64,000 nucleotides of DNA. Source: Segatella oris. Its GTDB lineage: Bacteria; Bacteroidota; Bacteroidia; Bacteroidales; Bacteroidaceae. The notes beneath the pieces are model-generated. The model was not told the DNA's origin. It worked only from the letters and a program-made list of their open reading frames with translations, and searched no databases. The translations under genes were made by a program, and so were the position numbers. This document shows positions 16,511 through 25,227 of the stretch, piece after piece. Within the stretch, counting starts at the first letter, position 1. The number at the start of each line of letters is the position of its first letter. The DNA lies in assembly GCF_900637655.1 (NCBI RefSeq), contig NZ_LR134384.1:3078501-3142500 (forward strand). Direction: 5' to 3'.

Positions 16511-18364
16511 TCAGCCGGCAAACTCGGCAGTTTCTCCTTGAGGTTGCGCCGTCGAAAGGCCGTCTATCTCTTTCAATACGCCTTTCAACAGATACGTTGC
16601 ATTTTGATTTCGTGCTACGCCTGGCGTGATTTTATAGGAATAGGTAACTGCCGTTCCGAGTTCAATCTCAAAGCAATAGTTGCTGAAATGGCGGGGATAT
16701 TCGTTTGCAAGCTTTGAAAGTTCAAGGTCGTGTGTGGCGATAAGGCCCGTAACGGGTAATTTGCAGATGTTCTCCAAGAAGAGTCTTGAGCCGTTGAGCT
16801 TGTCGAGTGAATTCGTCCCTTTCAGTATTTCGTCGAGGATAATGAGTGTAGACGGACTTTCGGCAGGCTTCCCTTGGACATAAACAGGGTGTTTGCAGAA
16901 GCGTATGAGCTGTTGCAAGCGTCGCAGTTCGGCGTTGAAATACGAGATGCCTCCTGCCAGATCATCCGTCGTGCGCATGCTGCTGAAGAGGTTGAATGAG
17001 GAGGTTCGCATTCGTTTTGCAAACACCGGAGCACCGTTTCTGGCCAGAATATAGTTGATACCTATGGTTCTTAGGAACGTACTTTTACCTGCCATGTTCG
17101 CTCCGGTCACAATGGTATAACTGCCATTTTCAATCGAAAAGTCGTTCTTGACGGCTTTTGTTCCGAGGAAAGGATGATAGATTTCCTCTGCTTCAAAACA
17201 GACCTTCTGTTCTGTCGTGACTTCTGCTGTGGTGGTTTCCGGGTGATTATAGGCGAAACGTCCCCACGAAACGAGGGCGTCAATATGGCTTAATGCCTTG
17301 ACTTGAGCGGCAATTTGTGCTTTAAAATCATGTTCCCAACGCAAGTATTCGCGTATGAGGAAGTAGTCGTTCAGCCCAAATGTGTCGATAATCATCAGTC
17401 CTAAGATGTTTCCCCTGCGGTCAAGTCGGTTGATGATACTTGTCAATAGTGCAGCCTGTTGGCGGGCATTGCGCAGCGTGTCGACCTCTTTCTGCAGGGA
17501 AAGTGGCAGGTCGTGCAGGCTGACACATTGCTTGATGAGTTGTTGAAAGCCCTCTGCCTCGCGATGAATTTTGGCAGTTCGCTTGGCAATATTACGGGTT
17601 GCAGCGTTGCAGGCAAGGTAGACGATGAAGAATTGCAGGGTGGCATAGAAGACAGGGACATTGCCTTCGATGAGTCCGAAGAGTGAAAGAATGATGAGTA
17701 AAGGCAGCAGGCAGAGCATCAGAGAGGCCACAATGAGCGACCAACGCGTGGAGAACCACCTTGGACATGATGCTTTCGAAAGCTCGTTTTGCAAGGCGAG
17801 CATGGCCAAGGTGTCAATGGTTTGCCCTTCTCCCAAGGCTTGAAAGTTGTCCATGAAGCTGACTTGGTGGCTCATATAATGGATTTCCTTGGGCTGAAAC
17901 TGTATCTCTTCAAATGAAAGATTGCGTGCCAACAAAGCTTTTCCGCCTGTGGTCACCGTGCGGTTGAGGCGTGCAAAGAGTGAGTTTTGCCCGAAAACAT
18001 CGAGGTCAAAGGTAAAAGGATGATGATAATCCATGAAGTCTTGTCCGCTGTCAAAGGCTGAATAGTTGCCTTCAATGGCTTCTAATTCGTGCGTATAGAC
18101 GGCAAGTAGTTGCTCTGTCTGCTTGATAGTGCTTGCGTTTTTGTTGTCGAAAAAGCGCGTAAATAGGTATGCTGAAAGGCAAATCACAGCCATCAGAAGG
18201 CCTGATTTGCTCCATGCTGTCATGGCAAAAACGGCAATCGAGGCAACGATAAGCATGAAAAGGGCTATTTCACCCACGATAAAATAACGGTTGTAACGTT
18301 TCAGTCGGCTGATGACAGCGGTCATCTTGGCCTTTTGTTCAAGGTAGTGTTTTTGATTTTCCAT
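16511..18364 (-). CDS. Membrane-associated MutS-family ATPase
   Basis: 617 residues from ATG 18364. The C-terminal third is a MutS domain V: Walker A TGANMAGKST at about residue 430, a Walker B region STLIILDEILKGTNSLD and the MutS-type trailing motif TGLIATHDLEL. The N-terminal mismatch-recognition domain of MutS is absent. Instead there are two hydrophobic hairpins (about 30-75 and 215-265), so the ATPase is probably membrane bound. MutS2's Smr nuclease tail is also absent. Such proteins are common in Bacteroidetes without an assigned role. The start overlaps the upstream gene by 26 bp, so they are coupled. Confidence 0.82.
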   Translation of the reverse strand: MENQKHYLEQKAKMTAVISRLKRYNRYFIVGEIALFMLIVASIAVFAMTAWSKSGLLMAVICLSAYLFTRFFDNKNASTIKQTEQLLAVYTHELEAIEGNYSAFDSGQDFMDYHHPFTFDLDVFGQNSLFARLNRTVTTGGKALLARNLSFEEIQFQPKEIHYMSHQVSFMDNFQALGEGQTIDTLAMLALQNELSKASCPRWFSTRWSLIVASLMLCLLPLLIILSLFGLIEGNVPVFYATLQFFIVYLACNAATRNIAKRTAKIHREAEGFQQLIKQCVSLHDLPLSLQKEVDTLRNARQQAALLTSIINRLDRRGNILGLMIIDTFGLNDYFLIREYLRWEHDFKAQIAAQVKALSHIDALVSWGRFAYNHPETTTAEVTTEQKVCFEAEEIYHPFLGTKAVKNDFSIENGSYTIVTGANMAGKSTFLRTIGINYILARNGAPVFAKRMRTSSFNLFSSMRTTDDLAGGISYFNAELRRLQQLIRFCKHPVYVQGKPAESPSTLIILDEILKGTNSLDKLNGSRLFLENICKLPVTGLIATHDLELSKLANEYPRHFSNYCFEIELGTAVTYSYKITPGVARNQNATYLLKGVLKEIDGLSTAQPQGETAEFAG

Positions 18365-18881
18365 CGTTTTCAGTTGTCGGATTTGGGTCCGGTGTGTATT
18401 TCTCAACAGCCTCATGAGCCTTTTTCATGACTTTACCTGATAGTTTACTGCGTTTTTCAAGAAACCACAGAAAGTTCATTCCGGAGGGTGATGTCGGCTT
18501 GAGAAGCGGATCTTTACTGATGACCGTAGACGCGTTTACAGGGTTGGAACTCATGATACTGGGGGCTTTTGCCGTGATAACGACCGTGTTAATCGTGATA
18601 GCTTTAGGCAAGAGCAACACCGTGTCCTTTATATTGGTCAGATTTAATGTGCGGTTTACGTAGCTGTTATGCGAGAAAGTGACGCTCCGCGAAGCCCTGT
18701 CAGTAATGGTATAATGGCCTTGTCGGTCGGTCATATACATTTTGTTGGTGTTCGTGTAGACTTTAACGCCTGCTAAAGGTTGGCGAGTTTCCATGTCAAG
18801 AACCACGCCGTTACGTTGCGCCATGCCCTGAATGGCTGTCAGAATCAGTAGGAGTGTAAGAAAGAAATACCTGATTTTCAT
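18339..18881 (-). CDS. Secreted carboxypeptidase-regulatory-like domain protein
   Basis: 180 residues. Residues 1-21 are a signal peptide ending at GMAQ. Then comes a CarboxypepD_reg-like beta domain with the usual pattern GVVLDMETRQPLAGVKVYTN and TDRQGHYTI, as seen at the N-terminus of TonB-dependent receptors, but no receptor follows. The C-terminal 60 residues are basic and low-complexity (KVMKKAHEAVEKY and PNPTTENDGK). It is likely a periplasmic or outer-membrane-associated protein of unknown role. Its 3' end overlaps the MutS-like gene. Confidence 0.78.
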   Translation of the reverse strand: MKIRYFFLTLLLILTAIQGMAQRNGVVLDMETRQPLAGVKVYTNTNKMYMTDRQGHYTITDRASRSVTFSHNSYVNRTLNLTNIKDTVLLLPKAITINTVVITAKAPSIMSSNPVNASTVISKDPLLKPTSPSGMNFLWFLEKRSKLSGKVMKKAHEAVEKYTPDPNPTTENDGKSKTLP

Positions 18882-19140
18882 TTTCCGTTCTTGTTACTTG
18901 ATAGAAGATTTCAACCTTTTCTGCAAAGATAAATATAAAATATTGAAGGCCATAAAAGCTTCCCCGAGTTTATGTTTTCTTATCTTTTTTTGAATTTTTG
19001 ATGCACGATGAAAGGGAGAGAAGATAGAGTTGATGAGCAAAGCTGAAAGTCAATGGCTGTCAAGGTTAGGCATCAGGGGTGATGTTCGTTAAATAACACA
19101 AAAACCGGTAAACTTATTTCGTTTTTCAATATCTAAGGTG

Positions 19141-19148
19141 TATATTTG
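19141..19148 (+). promoter_or_regulatory. -7 box of the OmpA-lipoprotein gene
   Basis: TATATTTG (TAnnTTTG) 42 bp before the ATG; the -33 region is only a weak TTTC at 19117-19120. The 308-bp gap 18882-19189 contains nothing else that I can identify. Confidence 0.5.
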
Positions 19149-19189
19149 CAATATCGAATAAATGGATTATCAATTAAAAAGAGAGGAAT

Positions 19190-20044
19190 ATGAAAAAAAA
19201 CGTATTTTTACTTACAATGGTGGCCGGAGTGCTTCTCATAAGCAGTTGTGCCAGCAAGAAAGATCTGGAGAACTGTCAGAATGAAAACCGCGAATTGACT
19301 GCCAATTATCAGAACACGAAGGAAGAACTTGCTGCGAGCAAGGCACGCGTTGCAAGTCTTGAAGAGCAGTTGGCGCAGCAAAAGAAGAATGTTGCAGCAT
19401 TGCAAAACGCTCTCGATAAGAGTCTTGTGAATGCTAATGCCAATAACATCAATATCTCAAAGCTGGTAGATCAGATCAACGAAAGCAATCAGTATATCCG
19501 CCATTTGGTTGAGGTGAAGAGTAAGAGTGACTCTCTCAACATGGTACTTACCAATAACTTGACCCGCTCGTTGAGTCGGGAAGAGATGAAAGAAGTTGAT
19601 ATTAAGGTGCTCAAGGGAGTTGTCTATATCTCTTTGGCCGATAACATGCTCTATAAGAGTGGCAGTTATGAGATCAATGATCGTGCCGAAGAAACGCTTA
19701 GAAAGATAGCTAAGATCATCATGGATTATAAGGATTATGACGTACTTATTGAGGGAAATACTGACAATGTGCCTGTCAATACGAAGTCAGCGGCAATGAA
19801 GAACATCCGCAACAATTGGGATCTCTCTGCTTTGCGCGCTTCTTCTGTTGTGCAATATCTGCAGGATCGCTTTGGGGTTGCACCGAAACGACTCACTGCC
19901 GGAGGCCGAGGAGAATACAATCCTGTTGCTTCCAATGACACGGAATTGGGCAAACAGCGCAACCGCCGTACCCAGATTATCATCACTCCGAAGCTCGATC
20001 AGTTCATGGATTTGATTGATAAAGCACCTGAAGAGAAGAAGTAA
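19190..20044 (+). CDS. OmpA-family peptidoglycan-binding lipoprotein
   Basis: 284 residues. The signal peptide ends in the lipobox LISSC (Cys20), so the protein is a lipoprotein. Residues 25-120 are an Ala/Gln/Asn-rich coiled coil (AASKARVASLEEQLAQQKKN). Residues 150-275 are an OmpA C-terminal domain with the diaminopimelate-contact motif GNTDNVPVNTK and NWDLSALRASSVVQYL, GGRGEYNPVASN and NRRTQIIITP. It should tether outer membrane to peptidoglycan as a Lpp/Pal analogue. It stands alone, with its own promoter and terminator. Confidence 0.9.
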   Translation: MKKNVFLLTMVAGVLLISSCASKKDLENCQNENRELTANYQNTKEELAASKARVASLEEQLAQQKKNVAALQNALDKSLVNANANNINISKLVDQINESNQYIRHLVEVKSKSDSLNMVLTNNLTRSLSREEMKEVDIKVLKGVVYISLADNMLYKSGSYEINDRAEETLRKIAKIIMDYKDYDVLIEGNTDNVPVNTKSAAMKNIRNNWDLSALRASSVVQYLQDRFGVAPKRLTAGGRGEYNPVASNDTELGKQRNRRTQIIITPKLDQFMDLIDKAPEEKK

Positions 20045-20073
20045 ACCCTGTATTGAGATTTGAATATAAAAAG

Positions 20074-20105
20074 GAGCAAAGTTGAAACATCAGCTTTGCT
20101 CTTTT
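20074..20105 (+). terminator. Terminator after the OmpA lipoprotein gene
   Basis: GAGCAAAG (20074-20081) pairs perfectly with CTTTGCTC (20094-20101), then TTTTGTTTT. It separates this gene from the convergent cls gene. Confidence 0.8.
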
Positions 20106-20225
20106 GTTTTATCCTTTTGTATGGTTTTAATGATGTTCTGTCTGCAGGCAAGTATAACTTTGATAGAAGCTTGCTGCAAGTAAAATTTCCCTCTTTTGGG
20201 GAGGGCAGTAGGGGATGTTCTCGCC

Positions 20226-21650
20226 CTATAGTAACGGACTCAGCAACCTCACAATGCTTTCCCAAAGTCGTAAGAAGAAAGAACGATGTGTGAAATCACG
20301 TATTTCTTCGATGTCAACACAATCCTTTTCATCTTTCAAATAGATTTCCTTGATGCGTAAAGCCATGTCTTTATCATAGAAGAAAACATTGCATTCGAAG
20401 TTGTTCTCAAAACTTCTGAAGTCGATGTTCGTACTGCCACAAGTGCAGAGATGATCATCACTTACCATCAGTTTTGAATGATTGAAGCCTGCTTTATAAA
20501 GGAAAACCTTGGCTCCCGCCTCTACAATCTCACCCAAATATGACTTGCATGCCCACTCCACAAGCTTGGCGTCGCCGTGCATGGGGATTATCAGTCGCAC
20601 GTCAACTCCCGACAAAGCAGCTGTCCGAATGGCGAAAAGTATGGGTTCGGTAGGCAGGAAATAGGGCGTTTCCATATACACATAATGCTTCGCTTCAATA
20701 AGAATGCGCACATAACCTTGCATGATGTCAGGCCATGGTTGAATGGGACTGCTCGTTACAATCTGCGCCAGACAGTTGTTTCTTTCAATGTGTGTATTCT
20801 CCGGATAATAGCGGTGGTCGGCCAGCAATGTGCGTGCAACGAAGTACCAATCTATCAGGAATGCACGCTGCATGGAATAGACAACGCTACCTGTGATGCG
20901 CATATGGGTGTCGCGCCAAGGCTGTCCTTTAGTGCCTTTTACATAGCGCATAGCGATGTTCATGCCACCGATGAAGCCTGTTTCTCCGTCGATAACGCAT
21001 ATCTTTCGATGGTTACGATAGTTCACCTTGCTTGTCAAAGCCGGGAAACGCACGGGAATAAAGGGCTTCACTTCTATTCCTTCGCGCTTCATTCTATTGA
21101 AGAATTTGTCGCGAACATTCCAACAACCTACGTCGTCATAGATAATCCTAACCTCAACCCCTTGCCTCACTTTGTCAATCAACGCATCAGCAATGAGCAT
21201 GCCGAGCGGGTCGTCATCAAAGATATAAGTATCGATATGGATGTGGTCTTGTGCCCTTCCGATAGTGCGGAGCAGCGCAAGAAAGAAATCACTTCCATGG
21301 GTGTAGATGTCTGCATTGTTGTCTTTGAAAGGCAAAGCCATGCTCTGATTGGCAAAAAGATGCATCAACTGGCGTGCGTTTTCAGGCAGATGCAGGTTGC
21401 GTTGTTCCGTGAATTCAAGCATACTTCGCTTCGTCAGTTCGTCCAAACTGTGCTGACTGATGAAGTGTTGTCTGCGGTAATTCTGTCCAAAGAAGATATA
21501 AATGATGATGCCTACTATCGGGATGAAAGAAAGCACCATGAGCCAAGCTACAGTCTTTGCAGGCTGCCGATTGTCCATCAGAACGGCTATCATGGCCAGT
21601 ATGACACTGATAGTGTAGATGCTTACTATAATCCAATGCAGATAAGACAT
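20226..21650 (-). CDS. cls: Cardiolipin synthase
   Basis: 474 residues. Two N-terminal membrane helices (about 5-25 and 35-55) precede two phospholipase-D type HKD motifs: H214-K216-D221 in NHRKICVID and H391-K393-D398 in NHSKLMVSD, each followed by a G-N pattern (GGMNI and GSTNID). This is the bacterial Cls that condenses two phosphatidylglycerols to cardiolipin and glycerol at the inner membrane. Its ATG follows the queE stop with no gap (TAA then ATG), so it is co-translated with the queuosine genes, although the functions are unrelated. Confidence 0.93.
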   Translation of the reverse strand: MSYLHWIIVSIYTISVILAMIAVLMDNRQPAKTVAWLMVLSFIPIVGIIIYIFFGQNYRRQHFISQHSLDELTKRSMLEFTEQRNLHLPENARQLMHLFANQSMALPFKDNNADIYTHGSDFFLALLRTIGRAQDHIHIDTYIFDDDPLGMLIADALIDKVRQGVEVRIIYDDVGCWNVRDKFFNRMKREGIEVKPFIPVRFPALTSKVNYRNHRKICVIDGETGFIGGMNIAMRYVKGTKGQPWRDTHMRITGSVVYSMQRAFLIDWYFVARTLLADHRYYPENTHIERNNCLAQIVTSSPIQPWPDIMQGYVRILIEAKHYVYMETPYFLPTEPILFAIRTAALSGVDVRLIIPMHGDAKLVEWACKSYLGEIVEAGAKVFLYKAGFNHSKLMVSDDHLCTCGSTNIDFRSFENNFECNVFFYDKDMALRIKEIYLKDEKDCVDIEEIRDFTHRSFFLRLWESIVRLLSPLL

Positions 21651-22223
21651 TTATTGAAAACCAATCATTTTGTGGGTTTGCAGACTCAGACGCCACTTGG
21701 GATGTGACGCTATATAACGGATACAAGCCTGCGTAATGGCCCTGTTCTGAACGTCGTTGCCCACGTCACAGGGTTGCAGATAATAGTAGTCGGCCTCAAT
21801 TCCGAGGTCATCAACAGGTTTTTGTCCGTCGAAAATGCACTTCAGTTCGTTGCATTCGGTAACAACGACATGCTCTTTCGGCGATATGGTCAGCCAGTCG
21901 AGATTGGGCGGGGGCACGTTTGTTCCGTTGGATTCCATGGCTACATAGAAGTCTTCGGCATGCAAGGCATCAATCAGTTTGCTGTCGACTTGCAGCGTGG
22001 GTTCGCCTCCGGTGAGCACCACGAAGCCTGCCGTTTTCCATTCTCTGACAGCATCAACGATAGCCTCGGCCGTCATTTCGTGATACAATTTGAAATCAGT
22101 ATCACAGAAACTGCACTTCAAGTTGCATCCGCTGAAACGGATAAACACTGCTGCACGGCCCGTGTTTCGGCCTTCGCCTTGCAGTGAGTAGAAGATTTCA
22201 TTGACCTTATACGTCTTCTTCAT
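21651..22223 (-). CDS. queE: 7-Carboxy-7-deazaguanine synthase
   Basis: 190 residues. The radical-SAM cluster motif is C33-x3-C37-x2-C40 in SGCNLKCSFCDTD, preceded by FYSLQGEGRNTGR, the QueE signature that binds the substrate, and followed by LTGGEPTLQ. It converts 6-carboxytetrahydropterin to CDG in preQ0/queuosine synthesis (EC 4.3.99.3). The C-terminus PKWRLSLQTHKMIGF is also family-typical. It overlaps queD by 17 bp, which confirms that they act together. Confidence 0.94.
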   Translation of the reverse strand: MKKTYKVNEIFYSLQGEGRNTGRAAVFIRFSGCNLKCSFCDTDFKLYHEMTAEAIVDAVREWKTAGFVVLTGGEPTLQVDSKLIDALHAEDFYVAMESNGTNVPPPNLDWLTISPKEHVVVTECNELKCIFDGQKPVDDLGIEADYYYLQPCDVGNDVQNRAITQACIRYIASHPKWRLSLQTHKMIGFQ

Positions 22224-22542
22224 ACGTGGCTATATTTCCATCACTTTCCTGCACAGTGGCCTTATAGCAGGTAGGAATCTGCTCGGTTATCCAGCGTGCA
22301 ATGTTCTCGGCTGTAGGGTTGAAAGGCAGCACTTTGTTGATATCGGCATGGTCAAGTCGGCCATGAATGAGGCGCTTTACTTCTGAAAAGTCAGCCACCA
22401 TGCCGTCTTTGTTGAGCTCACGTGCCTTGCAGAACACCGTGATGTGCCAGTTATGACCATGCACATTGCTGCATTTACTCTTGTAAGAGAGGGTCAGATG
22501 GTGTGAGGCTGATACCTCGAAACTCTTTTGTATGTAATACAT
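22207..22542 (-). CDS. queD: 6-Carboxytetrahydropterin synthase
   Basis: 111 residues, short but complete. Zinc ligands are His15 (in SASHHL), His28 and His30 (HGHNW); catalytic Cys24 precedes them in KCSNVHGH. Later DHADINK and NPTAENIARWI complete the family pattern. It makes CPH4 from 7,8-dihydroneopterin triphosphate, the step before QueE (EC 4.1.2.50). First gene of queD-queE-cls, starting 21 bp downstream of the dnaG stop, so it may also be read from the dnaG promoter. Confidence 0.93.
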   Translation of the reverse strand: MYYIQKSFEVSASHHLTLSYKSKCSNVHGHNWHITVFCKARELNKDGMVADFSEVKRLIHGRLDHADINKVLPFNPTAENIARWITEQIPTCYKATVQESDGNIATYEEDV

Positions 22543-22563
22543 ATCCTGTTCTTTTCGGTTAGT

Positions 22564-24507
22564 CTATACGATAATATTATTGCCCAACTGCTTTGCAAGC
22601 GCATTGCGTATGGCCGTCATTTCCTTATATTCGGTCATGAGTGGCATGAGATTGTCAGCCGAAGCCTTGGCAATTTGCTGCTTTAATTCGCGCAGATGCT
22701 TCTCAACATACTCCATTCTGAAGTCGAGCATCAAGTGAATGGCACGGTTTCGAAGGCTCTCATTGTCGCTCTTCACTTGCTGACTTTCAGACAGTTTGAA
22801 CCGTTCTTCGGTCATATGGATAGCTAATTGGCTGATATGAATGTCGTGATGATGCACGAAATAAGGTTCAGTGTCGAACGAACGGTCGTGTCCTTTCTCC
22901 ACAACTTCTTTCAAAATCTGATTGTAGACAGGGCTTTCGAACGACAAACCATCGGCAGAAAGACAGTAATCAAAGTATTCGGCAATCGATAATTGCAGTG
23001 GTTTCCCGTCGCTATCCTCTATGTTCTCGAAGACAACTCGATTGCCATGCTTGATAATCATCTGCAACATGAGCTGCTCTGCCTTGGATTCTATGTTTGC
23101 TTGGCTTTGAGATTGAATAGCGCTTTGATTGGCTTGAAGAGGCTGTGGGCCCGTAGCTGTGGGCTGAACTGCCGTAGGAGTCATCGAGCCCGTGGCCTTT
23201 CTGTCACGTATCATGTTGTTCATCTGGGTGATAAGTGTGGCTTCATTGATGCCGATACGCTGTGAACAGTCGTGCAGATAGGTATCGCGGAGGATGGGAT
23301 TCTGCACCATCGAGATGCTCGTGACAATGGAGTTGATAGCCTCCGAGCGCTTCAAGGGGTCGGTTTCATTGTCAAGCAGCAAGGCCGTCTTAAAGCGGAT
23401 GAAGTCTGTGGCATGTTGTTCGATATAGTCTTTGAACTCTTCTGCCGTGTGTTTTCGTGCGAAACTGTCGGGATCATCATTGTCGGGAAGCAGCAGCACT
23501 TTAAGGTTCATGCCCTCTTGAAGCAGCATGTCTGTACCGCGAAGTGCCGCATGAATGCCTGCCGCATCACCGTCATAGAGCAACGTTATGTTGGCGGTGA
23601 AGCGGTGAAGTGTATGTATCTGGTGAATGCTCAAGGCCGTTCCGGAGTTTGCAACGACGTTTTCAATGCCGCACTGGTGCATGGAAATCACATCCGTGTA
23701 GCCTTCAACCATGTAGACACGGTCTGCTTTTGCAATCGCTTTCTTGGCCTGATAGATGCCGTAAAGCTCATGATCTTTGTGATAGATGTCACTGTCTGGC
23801 GAGTTGACATACTTCTGATTGACGCCTTTTGTGCGTGCATCGAGCACGCGACCCCCAAAGCCAACCACCTTGCCGCTTATGCCTATCCAAGGAAAGATGA
23901 CGCGACCTGAATAGCGATCAACTAATTCTCCGCGCTCATTTCGATAGCAAATGCCGGTCTTCAGCAGGTATTCGTCTTGGAAACCCTTTTGCCGTGCCGT
24001 ACGTCCGAGCGTCAAACGGTCGGGTAAGTCAAAGCCTAATTTGAACTTTCTGATAATATCATCGCGGAAGCCTCGCGTGCGGAAGTATTGCATCCCAATA
24101 GCCACGCCGTCGACATTGTTATGGAGTATGTCTTCAAAATAGCCGGAAGCCCACTCGTTGATGATGAACATGCTTTCGCGTTCGCTTTGCTCTCGTTTCT
24201 CATCATCGGTCAGTTCGCGTTCCTTTATCTCTATATGATACTTGTTAGCTAACCAGCGAAGCGCCTCGGGATAGGTCATTTGCTCATGCTCCATGATGAA
24301 ACTTATGGGATTTCCTCCTTTGCCACAGCCGAAACAATGACAGGTTCCACGGGCCGGAGAAACATAGAAAGACGGTGTCTTCTCATTGTGGAAAGGGCAT
24401 AATCCCTTATAGTTACTGCCACTTTTTCGCAGCGTAACAAACTCGGAAACAACGTCAACGATGTTTGCAGCGTCTTTGATTCGCTCAACTGTTAGTCTGT
24501 CAATCAT
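22564..24507 (-). CDS. dnaG: DNA primase
   Basis: 647 residues. The N-terminal CHC2 zinc finger has C37-H40-C58-C61 in CPFHNEKTPSF and CHCFGCGKGG. The catalytic core follows with RFRTRG-like strands, the TOPRIM motifs VYMVEGYTDVISMH and LLYDGDAAGI, and a C-terminal helicase-binding region after a Gln-rich linker (about residues 440-475). It synthesises RNA primers at the fork. The start is confirmed by the usual MID-x6-I-x2-A-x-IVDVV N-terminus. A perfect promoter lies only 9 bp upstream, implying an almost leaderless mRNA. Confidence 0.95.
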   Translation of the reverse strand: MIDRLTVERIKDAANIVDVVSEFVTLRKSGSNYKGLCPFHNEKTPSFYVSPARGTCHCFGCGKGGNPISFIMEHEQMTYPEALRWLANKYHIEIKERELTDDEKREQSERESMFIINEWASGYFEDILHNNVDGVAIGMQYFRTRGFRDDIIRKFKLGFDLPDRLTLGRTARQKGFQDEYLLKTGICYRNERGELVDRYSGRVIFPWIGISGKVVGFGGRVLDARTKGVNQKYVNSPDSDIYHKDHELYGIYQAKKAIAKADRVYMVEGYTDVISMHQCGIENVVANSGTALSIHQIHTLHRFTANITLLYDGDAAGIHAALRGTDMLLQEGMNLKVLLLPDNDDPDSFARKHTAEEFKDYIEQHATDFIRFKTALLLDNETDPLKRSEAINSIVTSISMVQNPILRDTYLHDCSQRIGINEATLITQMNNMIRDRKATGSMTPTAVQPTATGPQPLQANQSAIQSQSQANIESKAEQLMLQMIIKHGNRVVFENIEDSDGKPLQLSIAEYFDYCLSADGLSFESPVYNQILKEVVEKGHDRSFDTEPYFVHHHDIHISQLAIHMTEERFKLSESQQVKSDNESLRNRAIHLMLDFRMEYVEKHLRELKQQIAKASADNLMPLMTEYKEMTAIRNALAKQLGNNIIV

Positions 24508-24515
24508 AGATAAGG

Positions 24516-24546
24516 CAAAGTTAATAAAAAACGTTGAAACCGCAAA
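24516..24546 (-). promoter_or_regulatory. dnaG promoter
   Basis: Minus strand TTTG (24546-24543), 19 nt, TAACTTTG (24523-24516). Consensus in both boxes. Only 8 nt separate the box from the dnaG ATG at 24507. Confidence 0.75.
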
Positions 24547-24671
24547 GCGTGGTGCATAACAAAAGAAAATATAATCTCATCAAGGTTTTGTTGCCATGTT
24601 TTTCAGATTATCATACTTCTTTACAAAAGCCTTTTCAGGAAGGGCCTTGCCGAAAAATAAAATGCAGGTGG

Positions 24672-24686
24672 CTTCAAATACGCGAG
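24672..24686 (+). repeat. TTCAAATACGCGAG motif, copy 2
   Basis: CTTCAAATACGCGAG matches 16334-16348 except for one base, and is followed by TTTTAAGGCTTTT as in copy 1. Confidence 0.55.
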
Positions 24687-24772
24687 TTTTAAGGCTTTTA
24701 AGCAAAGGCTTGAACATTAGAGATTTAACTCAAGAAAAGCTTTCTTGGAGTTTGTTTTCGTTGTAATTGGGT

Positions 24773-24882
24773 GCTGATTTGACGCAAATTGTTGGCTGAT
24801 TTGAGGCAAGTTACACTTCATTTTGACGCATCTTGGCTTACGAAATGCACCATATTGCGGCGTGTTTTGACGCAAATGGCGT
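24773..24882 (-). repeat. 22-bp phased array, five exact-length units (dnaG-ndh gap)
   Basis: Five contiguous 22-nt units start at 24773, 24795, 24817, 24839 and 24861. The core at unit position 8 is TGACGCA, TGAGGCA, TGACGCA, TGCACCA and TGACGCA. Orientation is opposite to the arrays at 43.4 and 50.3 kb. The gap 24508-25227 separates divergent dnaG and NDH-2; apart from the dnaG promoter, this array and the motif at 24672 I find nothing. Confidence 0.75.
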
Positions 24883-25227
24883 GATAAGTCGATTGCTATG
24901 GGCAGATGAATAGCTGCAAATGAGTGCAAAATGGGCACTTATGTGACTTCTGTTTTCCTGGAAGGTGTTTCTGAAAGTGGGTGTTTTTTTACGATTTATC
25001 TTTACAAAAAGGATTGGATTTTCAAGGAGTAGTGCGGGCTGTTGTTTGTAAATTCACTCACATTTCGGCCTTCATGAACTCATGTTCTTCGTCTTTCGGG
25101 ATTGCAGCATGCTGTCTGCGGTTTTGCAAAGTGGGAGAAATCATAGAGAAAAAGGATGCTTTTTGTGGTTTCGGCACTGTTTTTGCTGTGTATGACAGCG
25201 TATTAATCGTATTGGGATAATAAAGAT

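Noticed and set aside
24981-25220. Small protein gene upstream of NDH-2
   Set aside because: 79 codons with Cys/Phe-rich composition, no -7 box or plausible start context, and no similarity that I recognise.
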